Below are positions 1 to 10,814 of a stretch of DNA of 64,000 nucleotides, in pieces. Source of the stretch: Symbiodinium microadriaticum (taxonomy: Eukaryota; Sar; Dinophyceae; Suessiales; Symbiodiniaceae). A model generated the notes under the pieces. The model worked only from the letters and a program-made list of their open reading frames with translations. It was not told the DNA's origin and did not search any database. Positions within the stretch are counted from its first letter, which is position 1, and the number at the start of each line of letters is the position of its first letter. The position numbers and the translations under genes were made by a program. The DNA lies in NCBI GenBank assembly GCA_001939145.1, contig LSRX01000065.1:784527-848526 (forward strand), in the 5' to 3' direction.

Positions 1-1
1 C

Positions 2-3000
2 TACTGGCTCCAGGCTCTGGACAAGGAAGGGCTGCACAAGCCGGAGCACTACTTGCTGGAAATCGAAGGCAAATGTTCTTTCTTAAAGCACTCTCCCCTT
101 TTTCGTTGTTGATTTTTCGTTCGGAGCACCAGGCTCTCTATCCTCTCACATGAGCGCCGGGAAGGGCCACTTCATGAAGATGTCTCTGAGGGCCAGAGGA
201 GCTTTCGACGCTTGGGCCCAGACTATACCAGGTGTGCCTGCAAAACCTGCTGCCCCTGCACTGTGGCAGCATTCGGAGTCCGGCATGTTATACATGGAAT
301 ACCTCCGGGTTTGCCTGCACCCTGGCCGAGGCTGGAGCTAGGTATCTGGATGTTGTCACTCGGCTGCTGCCCGTGCTCGCCTATGTGGGTTTTGTGAGTT
401 CGCCGGCTGTTTTCTGCAACCCGACACAAACCTAAGGCTCGCCCCGACGATATCCTGATGGAAATGTTCCAGCGGGACATCCTGAAAGAGATGCTTGTCT
501 AATCAACTGATTACCATTAACTGCTGCCCTCGTGTTGCCTGCTCATCATGTTTTCAGCCGAGGAACGGCATGGAAGAGACGACAGACAGCAAGCTGAACT
601 TCACCAGGGTGATGGAAATCCTCGGCCAGACTGCCAAGTAATTTGGTTGCACAGGAATACAACCTTCGAGCCTGTTACGCGAAGACTTCTACTGTTCTTT
701 GCATGAATTTACTGCCATACTTCTCCTAGTTCTTTGCCTGCACAGACTTGTCAAGCCCTCTGCAAGGTACAATTCCGAGACCTTCTCATGGTCCAGGTGG
801 TGCTCGTTCTCGCACACAGCCAAGCGATTTCAGATGAGTGCAACTTTGCTCCTTATCCTCTGGTCGGCTATGGAGGCCCCGATATCTCGATTTCCTGCTA
901 GTGCTATTGAACCTGATATGAGCTTGCTCACTTTCATCAGATGACACGATCTCCCTAGGTCGGAAAGAATCCTTTCAAGATCTTGGAGGACGAAGGGGCT
1001 GCCACGCAGAACCAAAAGTCCTACGACAAAACAGTTGACCTTTGTGTGAAGGCCTCCCTGCTCGAATCCAAGCCCACTCGCAAGTTTTCCACTTCCCCAA
1101 GCCCAACGCTGCAGGCTCTAACCAACGAGCTGAGTTTCGGGATCTTCCGTGTGGCCCGAGTCGTGCTGGAGCCCTTCAGGGAGCTCTGTTTGGAGCTTGT
1201 GCCTAGACTGCAGGTTTGTAGCTGGTATGTCGGTTTGTACAAAGCACCAGTCTTCAAGCAGAAAATGCATCTCGTGCCCGCAACTAAGCAAAAAAAGACG
1301 AACACATTGAAAGCCCTCCACGACTTCACTTTGGAGATGAACAGCGACGCTTTAGAGATCAAGCTGAGTGGTTTGGCCACCACGGCCTTGAGCAGCAGCT
1401 GTCTGGGAATGCTGCCAGATGTGGCCGCCCCGACATCAACGCAGGCTCGCTTGGACTGCATCTAGTCTAAGTAAGACTTTGATTTACGGGCACATGTCAC
1501 TGCCTGCCAAACCGTCGGATTATTTACAATCCATCAATAATAATTATGGTGCAAGGAACAGTAAGTAGAAAGCTTTCGTCTGAGTTTTTGGTATGGAAGA
1601 TTGCATCTGTGGCTCGCCAGCCTCGAGATTCTGAGTTCGTGCCCGGCATCAAAAGACTCAGGGCAATTGCTCTGTCGTTCCAGAATTAAAGAAAGCAGCC
1701 GTCCTCAAAACCGCACCCTGCCTCTACAACTTTCAGAACCCTCGAAAACCTGCCTCTAGAATTTAAAGCAAAAGCTTAAGTAAGTAGACTAGGTGCATAC
1801 CAGGCAACCAGGAGAGAGCAACTAAACTGAGAACATATTGCACGCATCAGCATCAATACTGCATCCGGTGTGTCTTGCTAGAAAATTTGTGATCTGCCTG
1901 TGCTCTTTGTTTTGTCTTTTTCGGAGGCCCTCAAAGTGAAGTTTCGAAGATGCAGCACATACGAAAGCATCTTGAGGGAAACTTTCGGCCTCTACCTTTC
2001 GACTGTTCACGAGCTGATGCAGTACACGCTCTATCTTCGGAGCAGCCCTCACTGTGCAGCCGCTCTCATATCCACAAAAGAGCCAGACGACGGCACCACC
2101 AAGCAAAGCATCCTAAAGAGAATGAAGGCAGAGTGGCAAGTCGTGGTGGCGATGGAGTCCACAGCGGCATCTGCTGTCACTTTGGCAGCGAGCTGCCATC
2201 ACACGCGATACCAGCATTACCGTGAGGTGATGACTTGCATGGAAAAAAACAACTATCGCATGACGACCGAGAGCAAGAACATTGTGTCTGCTTGGAACCC
2301 GGATTACTGCCAAAGTGCTTCCTTGGAGAGCATGTTTGGAGACATGAGTGATGCTGTGAAGAGAGCCGGGCGAGCCGACTGTGGAGGCTTGGCAAGCTTG
2401 CATGCCGTGGGTGTGCGGTGCTTGAAGCACCGTGTCTGCGGGAACTCGGAAAGTCCGAAGCCCGTGCAACTGGAGAAAGAGGACTGGCTTGGAGTTGAAG
2501 CGCCAGGGATCAAGCCGAAGATCTGGTGCCCAAGCAGTGCTCCCACGTGCTCCTTGGCATGAATTTGTTCGAAACAAGGAATCGTGTGCGACGAGTGATA
2601 GCATCAGCCTCACCGTCCGGATTCGGAGAATTGAGGCAGACGCGTGAACACGGAGGGCATCTTGAAAAGCTTTCCCAGCACCTCTGCTTTCTTCCACAAC
2701 CACCACTGCCTAAACACCATGCAGGGTTTCATCAAAGCCCGCGAGCCACAAGGTTGCACGCAAGGCAGCCTCTTATGATTTGTTTGTTGGCATAATTGTT
2801 TTTTCTCTCATCTGAGGCAGGGCAAGGACCCCACTGAGGAGGCAGGGGAGTTCTGGGTTCAGGCATGCTTCCAGCCCGGAGCTTTGTTCAAGTACCAGAA
2901 CACCTTTTTTATCTGCACCGGCAAGACGCCGGCAGTTCTGTATGTTGCCCAGATGAATCATATCCATTGCCGCTTGCAAACGTGGCATTTGCCTTGACTC

Positions 3001-4515
3001 GTGAAAGCTTAATCATCCGAGGTTGTGCGGCTGAAGCAGCTACCGTACAAGTTTCAGGGTCTGCTGCCGGAGCAGCAGCAGGATGAAACTCGAGTTCCTT
3101 GCAAGCAGCAAGAGGACTTCTGGGACCCGTTACGCCCCGGGCTGGCCACTCCAGCCCTCGCCTTGGACGTCGGAAGGCGATCCCGGGAATTGCAGGGCTA
3201 TGTAGTGGCATGGTTTGCTTGTACCGAATGAGTGATTCCGATTGTTTCGTCTCGTTGGCAGGAACTTGATCACTCAGCTCCGCTTTGGCTATGACGACGC
3301 CGCTTAGCATCAACTAGTGTTCGACAAGACATGCTCACTCGGCCATTGCAATGTTGCACATGTCGATTCAAGGTAGTCTTGTTTGGCTATAGCCTGCATG
3401 TGTGCGAGAAGGCCTTAGAGGACAAGTCTGGGTCCTGCATTGTGATCAGAAGGGGATTCACAGAATTCTCCTTGTTGTGCTACCTTGTGCAAACCCAGCA
3501 GATCCTGCAGACCACATGTGCATCGCTGAACGAGCTACTTCGGAAGAACGATGTCCAGATGCCGAAGAGCTCGACAAAAAGCCAGCAGATCAGAAGATTG
3601 CTAATGCTGGCGGAAGTGAAGGAGGTATGTGACCTCCACAAGATCCAGGGCATTTTGTCCAAGCTGGACGAACAAGATGACAAGAAAAAGAAAAAGGACA
3701 GCAGCAAGGAAGACGAGCAGCACGACGACGAGGCACGGATCTGCTTGTCAATCAATCAAAGTGTCTCATGTGTTTGCAAGGTTCGGCACGTGTGGTGCAA
3801 TGATTCAGACACTCATACAGCTTTTCAGGGCGACATCCAGTGGGAGGAGCTGAATGACGATCCTGCCACCGCGGCCTGCAAGGAGCTTTTGTCAAGGCTA
3901 GACGAGGAAGAGGAGCAGGAGGAGACAAGCGGCACTAGTAATCCTTGTGCTCTGTTGACTCGGTATTTCGCACAGCTCCATAAGCAATCAAAGAACTCTG
4001 CAGGACGCTGACAAGCCAGGCGACGGCGAGCAAGAAAGGCCGAGGGCAGCTAGCCGTGAGGAGGCTGATCGGATCTCCAGATCTCTGCTGTCGTGCTCCA
4101 CAGCATCGCTGCCGCAGAAGCTGGTGGATGCTATGCCCGTCCCCCCGGAGACTGCCATTCACCAGACAGTGCATTGTGATTCGACTTTACCACATTTCCA
4201 AGGCAGGTTGCTTCACAATCGTTGCTTTGAAGGCAGGTCGCTCGGATTTCATTCATTCGTTTTGTTCGCTGCTGAACAGGTTCGCTCAAACAGACTACAA
4301 ACAGATTAGCTTAACCGAGATTGCTGTATCCAAGGAGTTCGCATGCTGCTTCATTCAACCCAGCACTGGATCCGAACATGCTCGACAAACGCAAAACTAC
4401 GTTGAAAAGCATATGTGCGAAGGACCGTTCGCAAAGCCAAGCCTACTACATAGTCTGGACATGGCTCACGAGAGCCACCTCTTCGGGTCGTGCTGCCAAA
4501 CGGCAGAAGGTTTAA
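2..4515 (+). CDS. Multi-exon gene, unknown function, 5' end outside window
   Basis: I do not recognise this protein. Coding pieces on the plus strand join across AG-ending introns: about 2-73, 133-227 (possibly to 339), 433-500, 558-640, 746-830, 958-1211, 1258-1465, 1929-2540, 2644-2750, 2820-2992, 3019-3201, 3262-3300, 3372-3735, 3829-3937, 4004-4173 and 4362-4515. The largest exon (from about 1929) encodes roughly 200 residues with Cys, His and basic patches. A helical stretch near 3520-3610 (LNELLRKNDV...) is weakly reminiscent of a SAP-type DNA-binding fold and is followed by a Lys-rich then Asp/Glu-rich linker. The last exon ends in SGRAAKRQKV and a stop at 4513-4515, a basic tail that could be a nuclear-localisation signal. 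The first intron seems to start with GC, which dinoflagellates use often. An in-frame stop at 3305-3307 means this could be two adjacent genes; I favour an intron there. Confidence 0.6.
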
Positions 4516-4718
4516 GCCACAAGTGATATCCAAAAGCCTCTTCTCTAGGCAATAATGAATGCTCTCAGACCGAAAAAAACAGAGGATGTCACATGTGCGC
4601 GGGGCTGTCACCGTGAGAGCATGGTGCGATGGGGCAACAAAAAAAGCATCGAGCGAGCATGATGGCATGTTGGAGGCACCCACTTTCAGGGAGCATGCAT
4701 TCCGCATCGCTTGATTTA

Positions 4719-4856
4719 TGGTTTTGGGTTGGGTTTGGGGTTTTCCGGTTTAGGGTTTTGGGTTTTGGGTTGAGGGTTTTCCGGTTTAGGGTTTTGGGTT
4801 TGGGGTTTTAGGGATTTTCCGGTTTAGGGTTTTGGGTTTGAGTTTAGGGTTTCCGA
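4719..4856 (+). repeat. Degenerate TTTAGGG (telomere-like) array
   Basis: Runs of GGGTTTTGGG, GGTTTAGGG and GGGATTTTCC variants repeat with a loose period of about 50 bp. The unit is a decayed plant-type telomere motif on the plus strand, lying directly downstream of the first gene. Confidence 0.85.
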
Positions 4857-4976
4857 AGTTAGGGACGCATTTTCGGGGGGTTGCCTTGAAGGCTTCCTTC
4901 AAGGGGTCTATGAGGGTGCCTTCAAGGGTTCAACGTCGTTGCAAAGGTTGCATCAGGTTTGGGTTGAGGGAGCTCT

Positions 4977-5062
4977 CATAGGCCCCTAAGTAGTTCCTTT
5001 TTGGGATTACCTTATAGGATTCTAAATATGAACCATAAAAAGGAACTACTTAGGGGCCTATG
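4977..5062. mobile_element. Foldback (MITE-like) element, family A, copy 1
   Basis: An 86-bp near-perfect hairpin. Its ends are CATAGGCCCCTAAGTAGTTC and the reverse complement, with a loop of about 35 bp containing TTGGGATTACCTTATAGGA. A second copy with the same loop lies at 50032-50119 and a lone right arm lies near 44190. Dispersed copies with a shared interior and long terminal inverted repeats fit a non-autonomous DNA transposon. Confidence 0.75.
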
Positions 5063-6595
5063 GCTAGCTAGCTGGCTAGCATCAGGTTTAGCAGTCTGTA
5101 AGGCTGCCATTCTGTTTAGGGCTTAGGGTTTAGGGGAATGGTTTAAGTGAGGCTTCTGTCGGTGTTATATGGGGTCTTAAGATCAGGGGTTTGTTTCACG
5201 ACTTCTCTCCCTGCTTTGACAGATATGCAAACCGGTGTTTTATACGCAATTTTTTGATCAGGGTTTTAAGTAGAGTGTATAAAATGCACCTACCGTTACT
5301 AATGTACGCAAGATTTCAGCAGACGCTCAGCGGCAGATCGAACATACCTGTAGGGATAGCAAGCCTACACACTCATAGGAACTCCACAGAAATGTGCCCA
5401 GCCTTCATAGAAAGTCGTGGCTCATGCAAGCCCGAGAGGGCGAGGAAAATTTGAAACCTGAAGCCCTAAACCCTGAAACGATGGACCATCACACCTCAAA
5501 GCTCTAATCCCTGAAACCCTAAAATGTCCTAAATAGGGAACCGTGAAGCCTTGACTATACAAGTCCTGCAGAGCCCTTCAAGGGACCCTGGAGTTTAGAG
5601 TTTAGGGTGTACGCTTTATAAACCCTAAATTCCTATTACTACTACTCGCACTCAACCTAATTGCTACCCCCGGAAATGTTAACATTCTTCAGTCACTTTT
5701 CTTGTGTGTGTGTGTGTGTGTGTGTTTTATTTTACTTTTATTTGGAGGGTGCCCTACACTCACCAGATCTTCACATTTTCTGGGTTTAGGGCCACCATAA
5801 ACCGTACACCGTTGAACCCCTGACTTGCAGCAGGCGCAGGGGGAAGGCGAGCTCTTGTGCTGCGTCCGTTGCTCAGACGGGGTTCCTTCGCTTTAGGGAT
5901 TTGGGTTGAGGGGTTTAGGGCCTTTTTTAGGGATTAGGTTACGGCGTAAGGCTTCTTCGCGGGGTTGTTGAAGGGCTTCTTTAGGGGTTCTATGCCCAGA
6001 CCCTGAAATTTAGTACACCTTTTTTGGTCGGGTCACCTCAATCAGTTCTTATAGTAGCTGGTGCGAAAACGGAGTCTAAGGTTTAGTGCTGAGGATTTCG
6101 GTCGGTCATCCTGAGTGGGGTCCACACGATGCGCGTATGCAATGCTGCTTGCTCAGTTACTCCATAAACCAAAAACAATGAACCCAAAACCTGAACTTAC
6201 TCCATAGTCCCTAGACCCTAAACCCGTGTAATACTCCATAGACCCGTAATCCTAAACCCTAAGTTCCTCCACAGACGCCAAACCCTGAACCCGAACCCTA
6301 AAACCTAAGTTACTCCATAAACACTGGCCCGTAAACCCTGAACCCCAAAGCCCATACCCCTACTTCGTAACTACATCCCTAGCCGTTCCATGGACCGGTA
6401 CAGTTTGTGCTTGGGCCTGTCACTGGATCCAGTATAGGTAATGTAGCGTTGAAGTATGAGCCACAGAAATGCGTTGCCTTTCTTTGTGGAACATAGTCAG
6501 TCGTCTGTTCTTCTAAGCCCACGGCAAATCCTCAACCTCCATGCACATAGCAAGCTCAACAACTTCAATCAAGAGTGTATCGTCGCAGTAAGCAA
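5063..6595. other. Intergenic stretch with scattered telomere-like motifs
   Basis: No convincing exon was seen. It holds a (TG)n run near 5706-5724, CCCTAAA-type patches (about 5460-5640 and 6185-6345), TTTAGGG patches (about 5890-5945), and otherwise unremarkable sequence. An 87-codon open frame at 5191-5454 has no protein-like features I can support. Confidence 0.6.
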
Positions 6596-6666
6596 AAACC
6601 CTAAACCCTAAACCCTAACTAAACCCTAAACCCTAAACCCTAACTAAACCCTAAACCCTAAACTTA
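6596..6666 (-). repeat. CCCTAAA array, LINE insertion target
   Basis: About ten CCCTAAA units with occasional CTAACTAAA variants. The last 12 bases (ACCCTAAACTTA, 6655-6666) recur at 14956-14967 just beyond the poly(A) of the LINE. They are read as the left target-site duplication. Confidence 0.9.
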
Positions 6667-6760
6667 AAGGCTCAAAGGCTCAAGCTCAAGGCTCAGGGCA
6701 GGCTAGGTCGGGGGGTCGCTCTGTCGCTGCACTTTCCGACGAAGACGAGAGCCCGATCCG
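6667..6760 (+). promoter_or_regulatory. LINE 5' UTR with spliced-leader-like repeats
   Basis: The element opens with overlapping GGCTCAAA, GGCTCAAG and GGCTCAGG units (6667-6700). The dinoflagellate spliced leader ends in TTTTGGCTCAAG, so these may be truncated leader remnants collected through repeated cycles of trans-splicing and reinsertion. The first ATG in the ORF1 frame is at 6761. Confidence 0.45.
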
Positions 6761-7786
6761 GTGCGAGCTGATCCTGATCGGCGGGACGTGAACCACCGGG
6801 GGGTGTCCAACGGCGCGATCCAGGGCTACCGCATCATGTCGGGTGGGAAGCGGCAGATAGACTTGGCCAAGGGCACGAAGATCCCACAGGAGGAGGGGGA
6901 CGACGACGACCTCAGCCCCAGCAAATCCGCGAAGGTGCTCCCAGCCTCCGGGGCAGTGGGGGTGACCGCCAGGGAGCTCCAAGCTATGCTGCAGCAGCAA
7001 ACGTCGCAGCTGGTGGAGACTCAGGAGGCCGCGGTGGCGAAGGAAGTGGCAACCTTTGAGCGTGTCGTGGAGGAGCGAGTCGGGGCTGCTGAGCACCGAG
7101 TTGACACTGTGGAACAGAGGTTGGCAAGCCTGGAAGCAAAGCTGGACAAGGCGTTGGGGCAGGGAGGGCTTCCCGTTGCGGGGGCAGATGGGGCGGATGA
7201 CGCCATGCGCCGGCAGCGCACTCTTGTATTCGGAGGATGGGAGCGGGAGACTCGTCGGGCCGACCTACTGGGCGAACTCCAGAAGGCACTGGAGACCCTT
7301 CGCGTGGCAAAGCTCCTTGATGAGCCTCCCTTCACGACCGGAGTCCGCCGCAGCATCGCCTTGGCGCCCTTCCGCCAGCGGGACAACGAGAGCTTTACGC
7401 AGATGAGGGAGCGGATGCAGCAAATTATCAGGGCCTTCTACGACTCCGAGGTTGTGGGCAAGCAAGGGCGGAAACTCTGGTGCAACTGGAGCAAGAGTCG
7501 AGTGGAGCGGGCGCACAGTGGTCACGCGGCCATGGTGAAGCGTGTCGTCGGGGAGGTGGACAAGGTGAAACAGCTTGAGCTTGAGATGGAGTGGGGGCAA
7601 GGGAGTGTGTGGACACATCACAACCTCATCGCCAGTTCGGTGGTGCCGCCTCCACCAGGGACGGATCCTTCCCACCTGCTTTTCAAGGAGAGCATTGCCG
7701 GCAAGCCCTGGGTCAACATCGAGTTGGCAGCAGCCGATCTTCGGCTGGACAAGGGGGCACTGAGGCGGGCTCTTGAGCAAGCCTGA
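6761..7786 (+). CDS. LINE ORF1 protein, coiled coil
   Basis: A 341-residue protein expected to bind the element RNA and help reverse transcription in a ribonucleoprotein. Seen in the sequence: an acidic N-terminal patch (EEGDDDD), a heptad-rich helix at about residues 70-135 (AAVAKEVATFERVVEERVG and following), then a mixed alpha/beta domain beginning RRQRTLVFGGWERETRRADL. The latter fits the RRM-like core of many LINE ORF1 proteins. A second in-frame Met at 6836 (MSGGKRQIDL) is an equally good start. The stop is 3 nt before the endonuclease start, so translation of the next ORF may be coupled. Family assignment rests on architecture and position, not on a search. Confidence 0.75.
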   Translation: MRADPDRRDVNHRGVSNGAIQGYRIMSGGKRQIDLAKGTKIPQEEGDDDDLSPSKSAKVLPASGAVGVTARELQAMLQQQTSQLVETQEAAVAKEVATFERVVEERVGAAEHRVDTVEQRLASLEAKLDKALGQGGLPVAGADGADDAMRRQRTLVFGGWERETRRADLLGELQKALETLRVAKLLDEPPFTTGVRRSIALAPFRQRDNESFTQMRERMQQIIRAFYDSEVVGKQGRKLWCNWSKSRVERAHSGHAAMVKRVVGEVDKVKQLELEMEWGQGSVWTHHNLIASSVVPPPPGTDPSHLLFKESIAGKPWVNIELAAADLRLDKGALRRALEQA

Positions 7787-7789
7787 CCC

Positions 7790-9022
7790 ATGGATGCGGA
7801 TGCACATGCTGAGGCCCCTGACACGAGTTTCAGGGTTTTCGGATGGAACTTGGGCGGTGTCGAGGCGGAGGACTTGCCGAAGGCAGTTCGCGAGGCCACC
7901 GACTGTGACTTCTGCAAAAAAGACATCCTGCTTGTGCAAGAGTGTCCTCGGGATAAGGAGGGGTGGTGCTTTGACTTCCAGAACGGCTTCAGACTGGTCA
8001 CATACAGGCAGGCCTCCATGTGGCGAGGGATGGGTATTCTCTTCCACCCGAAGGTATGGGCAGTGATCAGTAAGAGGTTTTCTCCCAGAGGGGTGTGGCT
8101 TCATCTTCGGCACCTGGAGAGTCAAGAGACGACATGGTTTAGCACAGCCCATTTCAGCCCGGGGGTCACACAGGAGGCCTACGAAGCGGAGGTCGAAGGG
8201 CACTTCAAGCTCCGACCGAAACAGGCCAAGGCGACGGTCTTCCAAGGGGACTTGAACAGCGGTTTTCGATGGTACAGGGACGGGGAGAGGGTTGAGGCAG
8301 CACCGAGGGAGGGAAAGGCGGACATCTTTGTGCGGTACGCCACAGAAGCAGGGTTGGACTTTGTCCCGCTGGAAGGCTCTCAATGGGACACGCCGACCAG
8401 CAGGCCGAGGCAGCAGGGCAGAAGGGGGACGCAAATCGACTATATGATGTGCAGTGGCATTCGCAGGGGGTTCTGCAGTGTGCACGTCGACTCCCACATG
8501 AGACTAGGGACGGACCATGAGTGCGTGAGTGCTTCTCTCACTCTGAAGACTCCGAGGGTGGTGCAGAGGACCACGACAGGGCCAAGGGTGTGGACGGGCT
8601 ATAAAGGCACGATCACCGACATGAATCAGGGCATCCTTGAGGGGTTGGCGAGACAGTGCACAAGACCTCGAAGAGGGGAGAGTTACAAGGACCCGCATGC
8701 AGTCAAGCAAGCCCTCCGCCAGGCCAGGCTCCTCAAAACCGGGGCTGCCTGGAAACGAGCACTTCAGCTTCGCAAGCAGGCCCGTCGCGAGTGGGAGTCT
8801 GGTCGGCTTGCCCGAGCGAGTGAGGGAGACTGGCAGATGCTCAAGTCGTGCAGACCGAAGAAGAGTGCAGGGTGGGATGTGGCTTTCGCCTCAGCACAGC
8901 AGGGGGACCCACACGAAGCGGTACACACACACACCTTTCGGAGGTGTACAAGGGCAAGTCGCCCCAAGCCTCGGAGTACCACTACCATGGGGAAGCTAGT
9001 GCCTTCACGGTCGAAGAGATGA
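7790..9022 (+). CDS. LINE endonuclease (APE/EEP type), frame broken before RT
   Basis: The N-terminal part of ORF2, which nicks target DNA to prime reverse transcription. Diagnostic motifs appear in order: FGWNLGG (residues 17-23), LVQEC with the metal-binding Glu51, AHF (His121), GDLNS (153-157), IDYMM (216-220) and GTDHE with the catalytic Asp242-His243. These match the exonuclease-endonuclease-phosphatase fold. After about residue 275 a basic linker follows. Past the CA-rich tract at about 8922-8936 this frame turns Arg/Ser-rich and stops at 9022, whereas the protein-like sequence carries on in the reverse-transcriptase frame. The functional product is probably one EN-RT polyprotein. Confidence 0.9.
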   Translation: MDADAHAEAPDTSFRVFGWNLGGVEAEDLPKAVREATDCDFCKKDILLVQECPRDKEGWCFDFQNGFRLVTYRQASMWRGMGILFHPKVWAVISKRFSPRGVWLHLRHLESQETTWFSTAHFSPGVTQEAYEAEVEGHFKLRPKQAKATVFQGDLNSGFRWYRDGERVEAAPREGKADIFVRYATEAGLDFVPLEGSQWDTPTSRPRQQGRRGTQIDYMMCSGIRRGFCSVHVDSHMRLGTDHECVSASLTLKTPRVVQRTTTGPRVWTGYKGTITDMNQGILEGLARQCTRPRRGESYKDPHAVKQALRQARLLKTGAAWKRALQLRKQARREWESGRLARASEGDWQMLKSCRPKKSAGWDVAFASAQQGDPHEAVHTHTFRRCTRASRPKPRSTTTMGKLVPSRSKR

Positions 9023-10623
9023 GGGATGCTATGGGGAAACTCAAAGCGAGGAAGGCGGTTGGTCTGGACTACACGTCCCAAGAGTTGTTGGCAGGGGTTA
9101 TGGCTACGCCTGGAGGGGAGGAACACATGCTGGAGTGGTTTAACAGAGTGTTGGTGGAGCAACGGGTTCCCCCGGCATGGAACGAGCCTCTGCTGGTCCT
9201 CCTCCCCAAGGTGGACGTTCCTCTTCGGTGCAAACAGCTGAGGCCCATTGCTATGAGTAGCGCTGTGTCCAAGCTATTCGCAAGGATGCTCTTGACAAGG
9301 ACGGGACATGCACTATTACCTCGCACAGCGGCACAGTGCGCCGCCCCAGGTCGTCAGGCAGCAGATTTTCTCTTCAGCATTCACAGGGTCTTTGAACTCA
9401 GTCGCGAATGGGGCTCTCCCGTTTGCGCCATGAAAGTTGACCTCAACAAGGCCTTCGACTGCGTTGATCGTGGGGTTCTTCTACAAAGACTCGCAGGCAG
9501 GCTGGGACCGTGTGCAGAGATGGGATGTTGGGCAGCCCTCATGTCGGACATCACAGGGGTTCTTCAGAGTCCATGGGGGCGCTCCTCCTTGCAGATGCCT
9601 TCGGGGATAAAGCAAGGGGCCATCGAAAGCCCGATGATGTTCGGGTTCATTGCTGAGCTGGCTTTGGAAGAGACAAGGGTCAGCCATAAGTGGGGTCGGC
9701 ATGACAAGCTTTTCCCAGGGCTGGACGAAGAGGAGTGTGTCTACATGGACGACGGGTTCCTTTGGAGTAAAGGGGTGGCACTGATGCAGAAGAAGTTGGG
9801 GGAATATGCGTCCCACTTACGGACCTTCGGACTTACGATCAACCTTGCGAAGTGTCAGCTATACTGTGGACCAAGATGCCCTGGTTCCCCCGAGCTTCGG
9901 CTAGGGGACACAGTCTTGAAGGCAGCGCCTGCGATCGAGATGATGGGGCTGAACTTCAAGGTGGGGGTTACCACCATGGAGATCCTCACCGCCCTCGTTG
10001 CCAAGGCCAGGGCATGCTTCTGGGATCTCAAGCATGTGCTCTGTTCCAAAGGGGGGCTTGGCAAACGGATCCAGCTAATGCAGCGAACGGCTGCCCAAGC
10101 TGGATTATGGTGCCTTAGTGCCATCGCTCCTGATGCTGGGGGGCTAGGTTATCTTAATGCTGCGCAACTCCAGTTGATTGTGTGGATGATGAAACTATCC
10201 AGGGGGAAGGACGAAGACTGGGGGTCATACAGACTCAGGGCGTGGCGAGCGGCACGGGCTGCCCTTCACAGATCGGGGCACGAGCGCTGGTCAACAACAT
10301 GGTTGAGGAGGTACTGGCGCTTCTCGGGGCACCGAGCAAGGGGGCTTGATCGTGAACACCCGGTTCTGTCGTCCATCATTGACAACTTCAGGAACAAACA
10401 ATGGTGGGAAACCGAAAAGTGCAAACCGAAGGGACAGGGGGTTCGACATGTCCGGCATTACGCAAGACTCATGCAAACCGAGGGGCGCATGGATGCAGCG
10501 GCAGGGCAGTCCTGGAGGGTGGTCGCGAGGGACAGATCATCCTGGGCATTGTGCGAACAGTGGTGGGTTGAACGAGAGGACATCCCATGGGCCTCTGGCC
10601 GCCAAACCTCCCTGCTTCCGTAG
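8848..10623 (+). CDS. LINE reverse transcriptase
   Basis: The polymerase part of ORF2. Motifs: RKAVGLDYTSQELL (finger region, about residue 69), LRPIAMSSAVSKLFARML (131-148), VDLNKAFD (motif A, 197-204), GIKQGAIESP (motif B, 253-262), YMDDG (catalytic, 299-303), and FGLTINLAKCQLY (motif D-like). The true start is uncertain: protein-like sequence begins at about 8930 (LSEVYKGKS), and the upstream 27 codons overlap the endonuclease frame. The C-terminal third is rich in Trp and Arg. It shows neither an RNase H motif nor an obvious CCHC knuckle. Stop at 10621-10623. Confidence 0.93.
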   Translation: MQTEEECRVGCGFRLSTAGGPTRSGTHTHLSEVYKGKSPQASEYHYHGEASAFTVEEMRDAMGKLKARKAVGLDYTSQELLAGVMATPGGEEHMLEWFNRVLVEQRVPPAWNEPLLVLLPKVDVPLRCKQLRPIAMSSAVSKLFARMLLTRTGHALLPRTAAQCAAPGRQAADFLFSIHRVFELSREWGSPVCAMKVDLNKAFDCVDRGVLLQRLAGRLGPCAEMGCWAALMSDITGVLQSPWGRSSLQMPSGIKQGAIESPMMFGFIAELALEETRVSHKWGRHDKLFPGLDEEECVYMDDGFLWSKGVALMQKKLGEYASHLRTFGLTINLAKCQLYCGPRCPGSPELRLGDTVLKAAPAIEMMGLNFKVGVTTMEILTALVAKARACFWDLKHVLCSKGGLGKRIQLMQRTAAQAGLWCLSAIAPDAGGLGYLNAAQLQLIVWMMKLSRGKDEDWGSYRLRAWRAARAALHRSGHERWSTTWLRRYWRFSGHRARGLDREHPVLSSIIDNFRNKQWWETEKCKPKGQGVRHVRHYARLMQTEGRMDAAAGQSWRVVARDRSSWALCEQWWVEREDIPWASGRQTSLLP

Positions 10624-10814
10624 CTGGCCTGGTCGTTCAACTCCTGATGCCTAGATGTGCCTCCCTTGAACTTAGCTGTGTTTAATTTGCATGCTTTGGG
10701 TCCGAGGGCTGTACAGGGTTTTGACGTGGTACTGCACTCTGATGCTTTGTGATGGCTTTGCGGCTGGATGTGCAGCGATTGCAGTAGCCCTAGCTACTCT
10801 CGCCCTCGCTCGAT
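10624..10814 (+). other. Spacer between RT and downstream LINE ORFs
   Basis: A 191-bp non-coding interval inside the element. It could hold an internal promoter or reinitiation signal, but I see no recognisable motif. Confidence 0.4.

Noticed and set aside
6596..6666. Genuine chromosome end
   Set aside because: The array is short, followed by a LINE and 50 kb of genes, and similar arrays in both orientations occur throughout.
7265..8497. 410-residue minus-strand open frame inside the LINE
   Set aside because: It is antisense to ORF1 and the endonuclease, which have clear motifs; GC-rich coding DNA often leaves the opposite strand open.
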